A stretch of 64,000 nucleotides of DNA from Gordionus sp. m RMFG-2023 (GCF_954871325.1 NC_088779.1:19904846-19968845); one strand, 5' to 3'. Positions 12,231 through 25,696 are shown, numbered from the stretch's first letter. Translations and numbers: made by a program. The notes: a model not told the origin generated them from the sequence alone.

Positions 12231-13580
12231 CAGAGTTGTTAAAGTAGCGCGCTACTTAGCGTGCTATCTTTTTTGGTAGCTATTGCTAATAGCCGCTACT
12301 TTTTTTAAAATTATTTAATTTTTTAGCGCGCTACTTCACTACTTTTAAAAAATATAATAAATGTAAGTATAAACATGAAAATTTAAATATAATATCATAA
12401 TTAATTATAATTTTTATAATTTATTATTTAATTTTGAAATTTAAATATATTTTCAATTTTTAATTTATATTTTCAATCTGTGTTAATAATCTAAAATGGC
12501 ATCGCCCATGGATAACCAGATCCTTGAAAGTGATTCAGACATGGAAGATTCAATGGAAGAAAATGTACTTAATAGCTCTAATAACGATTTCCCATTCCCT
12601 AGATTTGAAAAAAATTTTAAAATAAATATTAAAACAAAATCTGGATTTAAATTCCTGTGCTTAAAATGTAAAAAAAATATATCATCAAATCAATCGAGTA
12701 GCTATAACCTGAAGAAACACCTAATGGTAAATTGTTATTTTTACATTATAATATTATTTATTTTATTAGACTGTTCACGCTAATTGCTATAAGGAAATAG
12801 AGAAACATATAAAAAATTTTGGTATAAGAGAATCTTCATTCAAAAATACAAATACTATCCAAACCAAATTAACTGATAATAAACATGCCAATATTTCACA
12901 AAAATTGGCTGATAAAGTAATTGTTGATTTTATTATTGACACAGTTCAGCCATTGTCCTTGGTTGATAATCCATCATTTACTATGATGATTAAAACTTTA
13001 TCCCCTGGCACAACAGTTTTATGTCGCCAGACACTTATGAATAAAATAGCCGACAACTTCAAAGTGATGAAAGATGCTCTAATAGTAGAGTTATCAGATA
13101 TATCTTATGTATGTACACCGGCAGATAGTTGGACACATAACAGAAGGTAAAAACTTATTTATATTTATAAATTGATCTGATTAAATATTTTTAGAGCTTC
13201 CTTGCCCTCAAGTGCTAGTGTCGAGAGATTATTTAGTAAAGCAAAGCTTATACTTTCTGATCGTCGCTCTAGACTTGGGGATGATAATATTAAAATATTA
13301 TTATTAAAATGCAACAAATTAAAATAAATATTTATTTATATTGCTTATTTTTTTATAATCTAAACTAAGTATATTTTTATATTTATAAATGTTGATTTTT
13401 ATATATTATTTATTATACATTTACATTATAAGCAAAAAATAAATAAAAAAAATTTGTTTCATTTGTTTCTGATTTTTTTTATAAAAATTAGCTTAAAAGT
13501 AGCTAATAGCGCGCTACTTTTTTTGACAAATAGCTATAGCGGTAGCGCGCTACTTTTAAAAATAGCGTTTAACAACTCTG
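12231..13580 (+). mobile_element. hAT element with perfect 8-bp TSD, internally deleted
   Basis: Ends CAGAGTTGTTAAAGTAGCGC and GCGTTTAACAACTCTG are inverted repeats. The 8-bp duplication ATTAAAAT is exact on both sides (12223-12230 and 13581-13588), typical of hAT. Subterminal TAGCGCGCTAC words are repeated in both orientations at both ends and probably bind transposase, which is inference. The exact TSD suggests a fairly recent insertion. The transposase is described separately. Confidence 0.9.
12496..13327 (+). pseudogene. hAT transposase remnant (BED finger, dimerisation tail)
   Basis: Three blocks. At 12496-12783 an acidic N-terminus leads to a BED-type finger (FLCLKCKKNISSNQSS, then LKKHLMVNC). 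At 12905-13150 a hAT core segment reads LADKVIVDFIIDTVQPLS and DSWTHNRR, ending at a GT donor. At about 13193-13327 the C-terminal dimerisation region reads SSASVERLFSKAKLI and ends at TAA. Most of the catalytic domain between DSWTHNRR and SSASVERLFS is absent, so it cannot be active. A fuller but more decayed copy lies at 26735-28271. Confidence 0.8.
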
Positions 13581-13588
13581 ATTAAAAT

Positions 13589-15230
13589 ATTCTTTTTCTT
13601 ATGTCAAATTATATTTATAAGGTAATAACACTGACTGGAATATCTAAAAATAAGTGTTGATATTGATCACTAAAAACTGATTTAGTGTTATCTAAAATGA
13701 TAAAATTTTAAAAATTCCTGGCCTGGCCATAAAATAACAAAAATTTAAAATAAGGGCCAGACTTTAAATAAAATACTCATGATTGGCTAAAAATATCGGT
13801 TTCCCCAAATCCAAAAAAATTTTGATCTCCACAAAATCTTTGTTAAATTCATATCAAAAGCAATTAAAGAAGCCGAAATAGCTGTAATATTATTATTTAC
13901 AATTGATAAATTTCAATCTCTTACACCAGTAGAGAAAGTGTATCATTTTAGTGTAATTATTTCTTAGGAGAATTTTGTGACTAGTGAAATAAATATAACG
14001 ATGAAATGAATGGGGGGAAATAATTTTTGCGCCATAGTAACGCCAACGAGTAACGCATACTTTGGTAACTGGTTTTAAGTTTCCATTTTTATGAAATTCA
14101 TTACCTTGGTTAAGGTGGTTGGCTCTAATTAATTGTTTTGTTAAATTTTTTTAAATAATTGCCTATTTTATGGAATATTGTCAATTTCTATTATTTACAC
14201 TTATAAAATTTTCTTAGAAAGAAAGGAGGACTGAATATAGATCAGATATTATGGTTCCAATTATAGAATTTTTGCCCATTTTGTCGGTTGTTGACTTATT
14301 CCAACTTCCAAGATCTACAGAAAATATAAATAAATAGGATTAAATAAGAACATCTTAATAATACCATATTCATACCTATTTTTTCAGACGGCAAACTAAT
14401 TTGGGAAAAGTCGATATTAATAAGGGAAAAATAATTAAGTTTTTTTTATAAAAAAATTTTATATATTATATATTTATAAATGTGTATTATTTATTAGTAA
14501 ATAAAAATGTCAATAAAAAAATTATATTTTTAAAAAAATTATGATACCGTTTTTTTATTTTTGTTTAAATCGTCACCATGATGGCTTAAACGCTGATTGT
14601 GAAATCACTATAATCTTTTACCAGGGTTTGATGGTGAAACCAGTTGACGTTATGCTAGGCATTTCTGAGCTACTGAGTATGCTAATTTGCGCAGATCAGA
14701 AGCCAGGGTATGCTTTAGAGATCTGTTAATATATAAATATATAAAAATGGGTTTAATGCATTGAGCAAGAAAATAAGATGGAATACTATTGCAAAAAAAG
14801 ATTTAAAAGTTCGGATACTTTCATTTCAAAGGCGTTGTCGGATGGGTGTTCTCTTTAAAATAGTGACTAATTCAAAAAAAAAATTAAAAATCAAAATGAT
14901 TATTTAAAAAATGTAATTTAGCCAAAGTTCTGCAACATGTAGGTGGTCTCCAATAAAATTTATGGGGGAAAACCTAATAGTGACCCCACTCCACCCCCCA
15001 CCCAACATCCCTTTTGCAAAATTTTAGTTAAACCTATGAATTATGTCCAGCTTGTTTGGCAAATTAGATATTTTCTTTTCGCGATATTACTTAAATTAGG
15101 ATTTTATTGATTATGTACTTATACATAATTTGGTATCTCAACTTTGATCAGGTTATTAGAAACTAAATATAGGTTGAGATACAATATCTGAAAATCAGCG
15201 TCTACATGACAGGATGGATATTTAAGTCAT
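13589..15230. other. Intergenic, with one arm of a diffuse inverted repeat
   Basis: No gene recognised. A G/C-rich patch at 14980-15010 (ACCCCACTCCACCCCCCA) is approximately inverted at 17240-17270 (GGGGTTGGGGTGGAGTGGGG). Together with a shared TTATTGGAG word these may be arms of an old element of about 2.4 kb. No target duplication was found. Confidence 0.35.
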
Positions 15231-15382
15231 TCTTTTAAAAATTTATAAAGGGATAACTATTATAATTAAACCTCTCAAAAACCTATGCCTACTTAAAAAA
15301 TTTAGTCTCCTTCGGGGCGATATTTTTATATTATTAATTATAATAGTTATCCCTTCATAAATTTTTAAAAGAATGACTTAAA
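15231..15382. mobile_element. Short MITE with about 49-bp terminal inverted repeats
   Basis: TTTAAGTCATTCTTTTAAAA at 15231 and its inverse ending at 15382 form near-perfect arms of about 49 bp around a loop of about 55 bp. Arms include AGGGATAACTATTATAATTA and its inverse. The total of about 152 bp is MITE-sized. The target duplication is not clear, so the superfamily is unassigned. Confidence 0.75.
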
Positions 15383-18300
15383 TTATTTTAACTCTACTAC
15401 TAATTATCCAAAATATTGTAAATATAAAAGAGTTATTTTTTAGATCATGAATTCAATTTAAAAATCCCCTCATTTACAATGAATGCATTATTATAATATA
15501 TTGTTTGGCATGAATATGAGTTTGCTGAGAATGTCTAAACCATTTATGAAAAATAATGTATATGATTGCCTGCAATATATAGATTTGGTCAATGATTAGC
15601 AATATCATTGTATTATAATAGTATTAATTTTTACAGCAATATATTTTTCCCTATCATCAAAATTTAATAGATAACCTCCCAATAAATTTATCTGACCCCC
15701 TTAAGCGCCTACCCCCTATACCCCTCAAAAAATTATATGCAAACTGTTTCTACCACCCTCCCCTCACTCATTTAGACGCTGCCGAAAACAAGGGTTTAAT
15801 CTGTAATCAATTCCTGAAACTCATTTCCTCTCTATGCTATAACATCACACTCTTCATACCTTGTCCAATCAGTTATGTATGTTTAAAATGATATTTTCTC
15901 CATGTTTATAGTATCGTTTGAATATTTCATGGACGCCAAAATATATGATAGCTCAAAAATTATCATGGATCATGAGTTTAAAATCTATCAATCATATCCT
16001 GAAAGATATGCAAATACACAATATTAAATAGATTAATCCACTAAAATTATACTTGTGTTGACTTATGATAATTGCCTGATGTTTAAATAAACAGATTGTG
16101 TGTTGAATTAAATTTCATCCATTCTATTTTTAAATGCCCATAGTTGTAGATATATATATAAATCTATATTTGATTCATTACGCATCACTTCCCTTAACTT
16201 TCTATCACATTATAAGACATTGGCCATAAAATGATTTAGATATTGTTGCTTTAAAATCATGGAATTACATGATCGCCCCTGAAATCTAACCTCCAAGCTA
16301 CCTGGGGCCTTTGAATTTGTTAGATATTCTAATGATCTTTTATTGTTTTAATTTGACAAATTATTTTTATTTGAATAAATTACAAAATATTTTTAAAAAA
16401 AATAATATTTAGGCCATTGCAACAGAATTCAATCCATGCAGCAGGATAATTTATTATGAAACATGAAACATCAGCCTTCCATTTATTCATGCAACTGTAT
16501 AATGATAATATTAAATAATAGTTGCCAGATTGAGATTAATATCTCCCATGTTTTAGTTCTTAATACATTGAGGTGGGAATATAAAACTTCTATTTAAAAA
16601 TTATAAAAGCTGTTCTCCTTAGTGTTTACGTTTTTATAACCCAGGGTAAACCTGTAAATTGTAAGATGTGTTATTTTATTATGAAAATATTGGGCACAGA
16701 GATAGGTCAACCCAAATAAAATACCTAATGGGAAGCCAAATTATTTCCAAAATTTATCTCTAATAATAACCATAGTAGGAAAAATTTATACGGGACCATT
16801 CCAGAAAATTTATGTTTTAAAAGGCATTCCAAACGCGCAGCAGGCGCAAAATATTTAAATATTCTTTCTTCTAGAAATGATATCAATTTTATGCAAAATC
16901 TAAAAACTACTCTTCCATCAGAAATGGGCTTAAGAATAAATTGTTTGATTTCTACGACTCCTGTAAACATCATAATGTCTTTTAATGTTTCATTAACTAT
17001 TTAATCAGACAAATGTTAAATAAAAATTTTATTTTTAAAATAATGCATGAATTAATAACGTAATATATAATTTATGTGCTCTGTTAAATCATTCTAAAAT
17101 ATTCTTAATGAATAATCTACCCTAAATAATAATTAATCATAACCCATATCAGGCTCGCCTCTTACCTTTTTTGTAATTTTTAATCCAAATTCCAAAATTC
17201 ATAGTAGACAAATTTTGTTAGAATTGGTCAGCAATCATTAATGTGGGGTTGGGGTGGAGTGGGGGGCAATATTATATGTGTTTTTAGGGTTTATATATTA
17301 TTGGAGGTCTTTCGGTCTACTTATTATAGACTTTTGGGTATGTTGTACATTATCAATAATTATTTTTTAATTTTTATTTAAGTATAATGTTTACGTGAGG
17401 GGAGGGGGGGGGGGAGTATAGCTTAGAATGATATTTAATTTACACTAGAACAGACAAATTTTTATGAGAATGGGGATTTCCCACCACTTGGTTACGCCCC
17501 TGCAACAGGCGTCCTTATGGTGTCAATGGATATATAGGCGGGCTGATTCCCTTTTGTTCAGATTTCATGATATATAATCAAAACTTTATTACCGGTATCA
17601 TAATTAAAATTTACCACATTACCTTTGGTCCAGATGTCATTATTTGATTATCCAGACGAATGATATGATATTAAGAAATGGCAGGTTTTCCAACATTTGG
17701 GCAAGACACCTTTATTGCTGGGCACCTATCTTTAGAAAATTGCTATTATCAATACGCCTATCAAGACACCTTTTGTTGTTTCCAGAATTCGTATGGAGTC
17801 GTTACTTTATAAAATCCTGATGTATATTATATATTCTATAAATATTTTTTTAAATTTGCACATAATTTTAACAGATTCATCATTTAAAAAATAAATTAGC
17901 ATTTTGGGATTATTTATTCTGAAAAAAGTTTCAATCTCATTCATATTATCATTGGAGTTCGGATCTGAATATGGTCGATCAAGGATAGTTTTATAAATAA
18001 ATAATAATAAGCCTATCTTTTAGCTTATTTTTTGCCAGATTAATATATTGCAAGTTAATCTTGCTTGATACTTGGTTGGATTATTAATTTTATGTTCAAA
18101 ATTATTATAAATAGTGATATTATTTATTTATTTTTTAAAAAGAACATTATTAAAAGTTTTTAGTTTTTATGATAAAATTATATTCGATTTTTGTAAATTA
18201 TTTTCTTTTGATAATGTATTAATTTAATAAAATGTTTTATATGATAAATATAATTAATTTAGTCATATAATTCTTTAAATTCTTTGTTGCTAACCCATGT

Positions 18301-19566
18301 CATATATTACATATATAACAAATTTTTTTTGTAAATTAAAATTATCTAATAAGAATAAATAATTTTGATTAAAAGTTTAGTATTATAAATGAAGGATTTT
18401 TGTTTATAAACCTTCAAAAATCTTTCTTAAAGTTACAGCTATCTATTTAAAATTTCATAAACAGCTGATAAGCGTTTTTAAAAGTAAATTTTTTTAAACA
18501 ATTTTTAAAATCATTCATTAATATTTAAGTTTATATTTAAATGTTTACATGAATATTATACATTATATATTTAAAATACAGTATATTAGACATTCCTAGA
18601 TAATTAGTATAATGTTATTGCTAAAAAATATATTTATACAAGGTTATAAATTTACATTTTTTAATAGTTAAGATAAGTAAGCTGACATAATGCCCACAGC
18701 ACTATAGCAGGACATCTTTTGATATTTTTTCATGGACATTATGCCCCATCGTGATCTAATTATATTCTAGATCCATCCTACATTCAACTTGTAAGGTTTA
18801 GAATTAAAAAATATTATTTAGAGAATTTAAAAAATTAATTTTATGTTTATGTATTTCTGATGAAATGCTAGTTAATTATTTTTTTACTAATCATTTAATC
18901 AGTATAATAAGTGATAATTATTCCTAATCATTAAATTTATATAAATTATTAAATTTGTTAGTTTATTTAAAACTTTGTTAAGAATTTGAGAAATTACAAA
19001 CAATTTAAGATTTAACAAGATTTATACTGTTCAAGAATACATGTTAATACTGTCGTCTATTTTAACAATACAGAAGATGACAACTTACATAGTTTTTCAA
19101 AATTAAATATATTAGATTAATGTCATCAGTGGTATTAAACATTTAGCTATGATCAATCAACCTAGAGCATACTATTCTCTAAACTTGATATATCACAGTT
19201 CAATAATTTTGCTATATAACTCCATACATTAATTATTCAATTACTATACTTGGCAATCATTTTAAATTTGATGCAATAAAGTTTATATTTGATTTTATTA
19301 TGCATATTTGGTAGGGATATTTTTATTTGCATTGGGGGTAGAGGGAGGGGGCTATTATATGGTGTTATTTTCAACATTCTTTTTTGCCTTTTAATTTTAT
19401 TTGTAAATTTTTTAGTGAATTTTTTGAGAACTCTCAAAGTTAGAGTGACATCTAAGAAATTTATAAACCCAATTTCTCAAAGTTATGTTCCGATAATTTT
19501 ACACAGATCATATTGTTCCAAATTTGAAAAAGTGAATTTATAATTACAAATAAAAACATAAAATAC
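15383..19566. other. Intergenic region with scattered old hAT ends
   Basis: About 4.2 kb without a recognisable gene. TTGGTTACGCCCCTG ending near 17504 is the right end of a hAT family that starts CAGGGGCGTAACC; its left partner was not found. A poly-G run at 17400-17412 belongs to the same kind of end. The rest is AT-rich sequence in which I see nothing. Confidence 0.4.
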
Positions 19567-20355
19567 TAGGGCTCGAACCAAAAACAAATTTTGCTAATCA
19601 AATAGCAAAACAATAAAAGTTTTTTTTGAAAGAAGAAAATTATACCAAAAAATTAGCATAATGAAAACATAGGTTTATAGTTTAGTTGTTTAATTTTCTT
19701 ATTAAATTTTTTCATAAAATAAAATAGGGATCTGGTTTGGTTTGAAACTTTAATAACCGGTTGAAACCTTTCAATATACAAACCAGAGATGCACCAATAC
19801 CAAAGCCTATACTTTGCATTCTTAAAGATACCAAGAGCTATTTAAAAAGGCACATTTTTTAAAAATTTTATCGCTATTACCTAAATAATAATATTGAACC
19901 ATGTAAAATTATAACATTTTCCAGATGCACTTCTGTCAAGTTATATCTATAAGGAGAAAAAATAAATTCGATGGTTGAGAACACTTCTCTGCAGGCCAGA
20001 CAACTTGAGTAGTTTACCGTTATTAAATAAAAAAAAAATTAAAAAAATCCTAGAATTTTTGCAATAAATTATAAAAAATATTTCGTTTTTTTTACAAGTA
20101 TAATATAATTTTCAAATTGTATCGAAAAGTAATTCAACTAACCTTTAGAGGGTTGAATTGTATCAGAAATGAACCGATTTTTTACTGCATTGTATCGAAT
20201 ACATTTGGGAAAAAATGGCATAAATTTTGACGGATCTTTTTAGAATTTGTATATATATTTATAATTTTAGAGTATCGAACAAGTGTGCCATAAAAACAAA
20301 GGCTACTTTTTTGAAAATCAAAAGGATACAAATTAAATTTGTTCAGTTGTCGAGC
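19567..20355. mobile_element. Non-autonomous hAT-like element just upstream of MsrB
   Basis: TAGGGCTCGAACC at 19567 is inverted as GTCGAGCCCTA ending near 20355. Size is about 790 bp with no transposase. The flanks share only AAATAC, so the target duplication is decayed. Its right end is 51 bp from the MsrB start codon, so it must lie in the 5' UTR, a 5' UTR intron or the promoter of that gene. Confidence 0.6.
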
Positions 20356-20406
20356 CCTAGGCAAATACAAAAAAATTATATTATAAATATTACATTTTTT
20401 TAGAAT

Positions 20407-23400
20407 ATGGCCATATCGGAGGAAGAATTTAAAAAGCGACTGACTCCTGAGGAATATGAAATATTGAGAAAAAAGGGGACAGAAAAGGTTTTATTAAAAA
20501 ATATTCAATATTAATTTTTTATCCAATAATTATAAATTATTCAAGCCCTTTTCGGGAGATTTTTGGAATTTTTCGGCTAATGGAACTTATTCCTGTAAAG
20601 CTTGTGGAGCTAAATTATTCAAGTATATATTTTTTGCAAGTATTATTTATAAAACTTTAGAGTTTTCGACCAAAGAAAATATTATTCATATAATTTATAT
20701 GGAATTGATTGTTCCCATTCACACTCGGGATATCGTCTATGAAATATTAATTTAAAAATATTAATTATAAATTAATAAATACTAATGTATTATAAAAATA
20801 CTATTTATAAATACCTATAAAAAGCGCGTTTTTTTCTAAAAATTTATTTTCCAATATTTTGCTATATCATATGACGTGTAAAATTTTTAGGAAAGGTTAA
20901 AAAAAATTGAGTTTAAACAAATAATTATTTAATTTTTTTTACCTAAATAATTGATAAATTATGATACGATTTAACTTTATTCAACTTTTTATTTGTTTAA
21001 ATTTTTTTTAAAATCAATTTTGATCAAAGTATCCAATATGATACATCAGGTCTTTATGTATACATTTTATGTTATAGATTTCAATATTAGCGAGATAAGT
21101 GAATTTTTAATAGCAGATTCAAAATCTGATGATGAAGATAATATCTCTTTATCATTTTTTTGGCGAAAGGTTTCACACTACATAGTTAATATAAGATTTA
21201 TTGATTTTATTTTATTTCTAGATTCATTGATTTTATTTTATTTCTAGATTCAATGATATGTCAGAGAGCGATAATGTTAAGTATATTCCAATACATTCGA
21301 AAATTTAAATGAAGGAAAGGGAAGCTCTACTGATTTTATTATATATCCATCTGATAAAATAGTTTTAATATTATGTGATAGGCTACCACTTAATACCTTT
21401 ATACTTTTTGATAGATATTTTAGTAGTTTACAATTAAAAGTATGCCATAGGAAACGGGGGATTTCAGGTAAAAGTAAATCGACTGCCTACCTACTAAAGT
21501 AGTATTTTCAACTGACCTATTGAGTAAGCACGCGGTTCAATTGATGTCTATATTTTATGAATCAGAACCTTGATTTCTGTCGGCAATCAAAAGAAAAGTA
21601 TATTTTTAGCTATCCATATTGTATTTTGAAATATAATAAAAATATGGATTGAGTTGGTAATATAGATAAAGTATTTCCAAATTACTCAATTTAAAGTAGA
21701 ATTTTAAAAAAATGGACCATTCGAGTATTTAGTTACTTCGTTGATTTTTCGGCGGCAGCAGGGCTATAATATAAAAAAGACAGAATCGAGGCAGGTTATC
21801 CCAGCAGAAATAACATGGATTATCATCAGTTCCAAATTGAATTGGTGGAATTTTTAATTCATGATAATCTATTGGATGAATCTTAAGGTTCAGAGAGTGA
21901 TGAAGTGGCTTAATCCAGATCTTTAGCATTTTTTAAAAAAAATCGTTTTCGTGCAAAATTGATTAAGCTGAAGTTAGAACTATAATAATCAAGAAAATTA
22001 ATTAATATTTAAGAAAAAAATTAATATCATGACTAGAGCTGTGCCGATATTAAATATCGGATCAAATCTGCACGGTTTTCAAAAAATATCGGATCGGGTC
22101 GGTACCTATAAAAAAACATCCTATTCTTTAACTTTTTTGTTATTTATGTTATATAGTTTATTTAAATTATAACATTTCAAAAGATTTTTTATTTATTTTT
22201 AAAATAATGGAAATGCACAACACTTCCTAAATTTTATTTATTTGAATTAAAATCGATAGTTGTAGATGACCTGCCATACTTGAAAGAAATCAAGGAATAT
22301 CTAAAAGAATCTTTATATCTAGAAGGTATAATAACAATTTTTATCTAGTGTTAATTGGTTAGAATATGATTGACCCATTTGTTTGGGTGGTATCTGATTA
22401 TTTTTCAAACCAAACAAAATGTTGGGTCTATGAAACCCACTATTTTAAAATACTTATGTCTATTTATTTAGATAACTCTAATAACATTGATATTATATCA
22501 CCTATGGATCCACTTGACTATTGGAGAATTAATACTGAAAAGTATCTCTGTCAAAACTTTTTTTGACGCCTCTTGCAACAAATGTCCCATCTGAGGCTAT
22601 TTACAGTACGGCAGAAGATGTAGATAGTCCACATCGTAGAAGCTTATTGCCTGAAAATATAGAGGCTCTCATATTTATTTGAAAAATAATATAATAATTT
22701 TATATATTAAATATTACAATTTTATAATTCATACCAACATACACATATTATAATATATCGGAAAAAAAAATTAAAATTAAATGCATAATTCGATATTTTG
22801 CATAGAAAATATGGATTTTTTAATTACATTTAATTCAAAGGGTGTGGTAAATCAATATAAATATCGGATCAATGAAAATATGTAGATCGACACAGCCCTT
22901 CACAGAGCCCTGCAAGGTTTGAAACCGGGCCTATAATTTCCAAAATATTTTTAAAAACCGTTGGATCGGGCCCAAAAATAAATATACCCTTGGACCGAAA
23001 TAAATCGCATTTGCAGAGTTCTACTCTCATTCCATTTATTTATGACTATAAAACTACAATACAATTTATAATATTACTATTAATAGTACAATAATATATC
23101 TTTAGCTCGGAAAGCAAATTTGCTTCTCAGTGTGGTTGGCCCTCTTTTGACCAGGCCATCGGAGCCATAAAAGATTCCAACAATCCCGAATCGGCCGTGA
23201 TATTCCAAGACGACTCGACTCTCGGAATGAAACGCACTGAAGTTATGTGCAAAAAGGTAATATATTATTGCGATTAAATTCGCATATACTTGATGTACAA
23301 ACCCATAAACTTATAATATAACAAAAAAAATTAATATTAAATTTGGTGAATATATTTTATATGATTTTGTAGTGTGGGTCTCATTTAGGCCATATTTTTG

Positions 23401-23471
23401 ACGATGGCCCTACGGAAACGGGTGCTCGTTACTGCATAAATAGCAAATGTCTAAATTTCCATAAAAAATAA
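20407..23471 (+). CDS. msrB: Peptide methionine-R-sulfoxide reductase B
   Basis: Reduces the R epimer of methionine sulfoxide in proteins. Exons 20407-20487, 20546-20622, 23106-23256 and 23373-23471 join in phase to 135 residues. Landmarks: [15 protein letters not shown], the first zinc CxxC (SCKACG), CGWPSF with the usual resolving-cysteine region, the second zinc CxxC (MCKKCG), [12 protein letters not shown] and the catalytic RYCINS. All metal and catalytic residues are present. There is no transit or signal peptide, so a cytosolic or nuclear enzyme is likely. A 3' splice-site-like tract (TTTTTTAG) ends 3 nt before the ATG, suggesting a 5' UTR intron or a spliced leader. Intron 2 (20623-23105) is 2.5 kb and filled by transposon remnants, unlike the other two introns (58 and 116 nt). 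Confidence 0.95.
20990..21960 (+). pseudogene. Decayed piggyBac-type transposase in MsrB intron 2
   Basis: Pieces in several frames match piggyBac transposases: an acidic N-terminal stretch ([10 protein letters not shown]) near 21115, [20 protein letters not shown] near 21370-21420 and [19 protein letters not shown] near 21705-21770, followed by [20 protein letters not shown]. The order and spacing fit the family's catalytic domain. Many stops and frame changes separate the blocks, so it is inactive and old. No TTAA-flanked ends were identified. Confidence 0.65.
22034..22900 (+). mobile_element. Truncated hAT element in MsrB intron 2
   Basis: AGAGCTGTGCCGATATTAAA on the left is approximately inverted on the right as GATCGACACAGCCCTT. 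AATATCGGATC words are repeated near both ends. About 22240-22682 encodes a hAT C-terminus: [13 protein letters not shown], then [19 protein letters not shown] and [14 protein letters not shown], the dimerisation motif. The N-terminal finger and most of the catalytic domain are missing. No clear 8-bp duplication remains. Confidence 0.7.
22902..23023. mobile_element. Small GGGCC-rich MITE next to the hAT in MsrB intron 2
   Basis: About 120 bp. CAGAGCCCTGCAAGG at the left and TTTGCAGAGTTCTA at the right are imperfect inverted ends; the interior repeats the GGGCC(T/C) word in AT-rich sequence. It resembles the elements at 29211 and 42829. It ends about 80 bp before the third MsrB exon. Confidence 0.45.
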
Positions 23472-24427
23472 GCAAGATCGGCATCTTGTATCTTGTCAAT
23501 TCAAAATAAATAAAATTAAATCTTCGTATTCGGCTACCGGTTAAATTGGCTACTTTATTTCAAACCTTTTATATTGTAAATATTTTATTCAGATATATTA
23601 TTTTTTTGTAAATCATCGCAACAATATACTATTTATTTATAATTTACTGTCTTTTCAATTAAACAGAATAATATACTATTTATTTATAATTTACTGTCTT
23701 TTCAATTAAACAGAATAATAGACTTTATAGTTACACACAATACTATTTATATTTTTATAATTATTAGTAAAATGATTAAGTATTTGATGGTTTTGTGTGA
23801 TTTTCGATATCTTTCACTAGAGGAATTTCGTGTATAGTTATTATTGATGCCTGGTTCCCCTTTTCTTCCTTTAGTTTCATCTCTTTTTTCCTTTGCTGTA
23901 ATTTTTCGAATTGTACTTTATATTCTCTTATTGTAAAATATAAATTGTAAAAAAATATTAGATTATATAAAAACATTCTTATTAGTTAATAAAAACATTT
24001 TAAATTATATTCATTAGTGGGAGAAAAGTATGATTTCGATAAAATTGATATTAAAATGACATCTGACAGGGATAATAAATTATGGTAGGTATCAGATTTG
24101 GCAGAAATATTTTTATAAAATAATGTTCCGATTTTACGAATTGAATATTTATCTATTCGAACAATATTTATTTATATCGAAGTAGACAAAAACCTGTTTA
24201 TCTAAAAGATTATATAACTTAAAATATGTAAAAATAAATTAAATATCAAATTATTCGAATATTATTTAAATAAAATAAAAACTTTATATCCCATTTTTTA
24301 CCATTAGAAAAATTATAATGCTACGAATATCGAATGCATTTTTGTATTACATGGGAAAAATTTCACGAATAAATTATTTTTTCTCCAAGTGTTTTTATTT
24401 TAGATAAAAAAAATCTTCAAATGATAA
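23472..24427. other. Intergenic region downstream of MsrB
   Basis: Contains the MsrB 3' end and a direct repeat listed separately. Otherwise AT-rich with no recognised gene. Confidence 0.45.
23624..23717. repeat. Perfect 47-bp tandem duplication
   Basis: Two adjacent identical 47-bp copies, 23624-23670 and 23671-23717, each starting ATATACTATTTATTTATAAT and ending TTAAACAGAATA. Identity suggests a recent duplication or replication slippage. Confidence 0.9.
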
Positions 24428-25696
24428 ATGGGTAATTCCATGACAAACCAGTATTTAAACGACCATTTTTAAAATGAATGAAACTTGGCATAAAGGATAA
24501 GATTTTATAATTTATATAAGAAAATTTAATGCTCTAGCTCAAATAAATTATGGGCCTTCAAAGTTCGATGAGAGCCTTTTCATCTTTTAACAAATTTTTA
24601 ATCATTTTGTAGCCCTTAAAATTCTCTTTAGAAATGCAAAAATTATTTTAAAAATATCTTCAATGTTGTATTTCCGGTAAAAAAAGTAAATATTTTGAAA
24701 AGTGCCTCATTTAAAATGATGAACTCATGAAAGGTGTTTATTACCAATAAATTTTTATATTTAAGTAAAAATATTAATAGAGAAAAAAGGAATTTAAATG
24801 TTATTTAGTTTTTTATAATTTTAGGAATAGAAAAATCAATTATAAAGGGCGTTTGAAACGATGAAACTCAATAAAAGTATAAAGTATTAATAGAGAAAAT
24901 AAGAATTAAAATTTTATTTAGTTTTTATAATTTTAGAAATAAAAAAGGCAATTATATAGGGTGCTATCTATAAAGATAATTGTAATATATTTTCTTATTG
25001 TAGTATAAAAATAAATAGTTTTAAAATATTTCTAGTGTATATAATAATTTCATAGAAATATTAATGGTTATTTATAATATAAAATGTATATTATAATATA
25101 AATATTATAATATAAAATGTATATTATAAATAACGCCCTCAAAAATTGCTTTTTTATTTCTAAAATTAAAAAAACATAAAATATAATTTCTTATTTTCTC
25201 CACTAATACTTTTTACTTCAATATTTAAATATATTGTTAATAAACATATTTGATGAGTTTCATCGTTTCAAACGCCTTTATAATTGATTTTTCTATACCT
25301 AAAATTATTAAAAACTAAATAAAATTTAAATTATTCTCCATTAATATTTTTACTTATATATATAAATTTATTGGTAATAAATAAACACATTTCATGAGTT
25401 TCGTCATTTTAAATTGGGCATTTTTCAAAATATTTTTTTGTTTTACACTGAAGATTTAAAATAATTTTTGCATTTTCTTAAGGAGAATTTTAAGGGCTAT
25501 AAAATGATTAAGAATTCATTATAAGAGAAAAAGGCTCTCATTGAACTTTGAAGGCCCATAACTCGTATATTTCTAGGGCATTAAAATTTTGATTAAAATA
25601 TACATCTATTAAACCTTCATGCCAAGTTTCGTCCACTTTGAAAATAATTGTCTGAAAATAACGTTATTTTTGTCGATTTGTCATGAAATTACCCAT
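24428..25696. repeat. 1.27-kb foldback with about 600-bp inverted arms
   Basis: ATGGGTAATTCCATGACAAA at 24428 is inverted at the right edge (TTTGTCATGAAATTACCCAT, ending 25696). The arms stay alignable inward for about 600 bp, for example GGCCTTCAAAGTTCGATGAG against CATTGAACTTTGAAGGCCC. The centre, about 25060-25135, is a smaller AT palindrome. No coding capacity. Foldback-type or long-TIR non-autonomous DNA transposon; superfamily unknown because no target duplication is clear. Confidence 0.82.

Noticed and set aside
14541-14729. Open frame of 62 codons (MIPFFYFCLNRHHDGLNADC)
   Set aside because: Less AT-biased than its neighbours, but isolated, with no recognisable family, splice partners or repeat relatives in the window.
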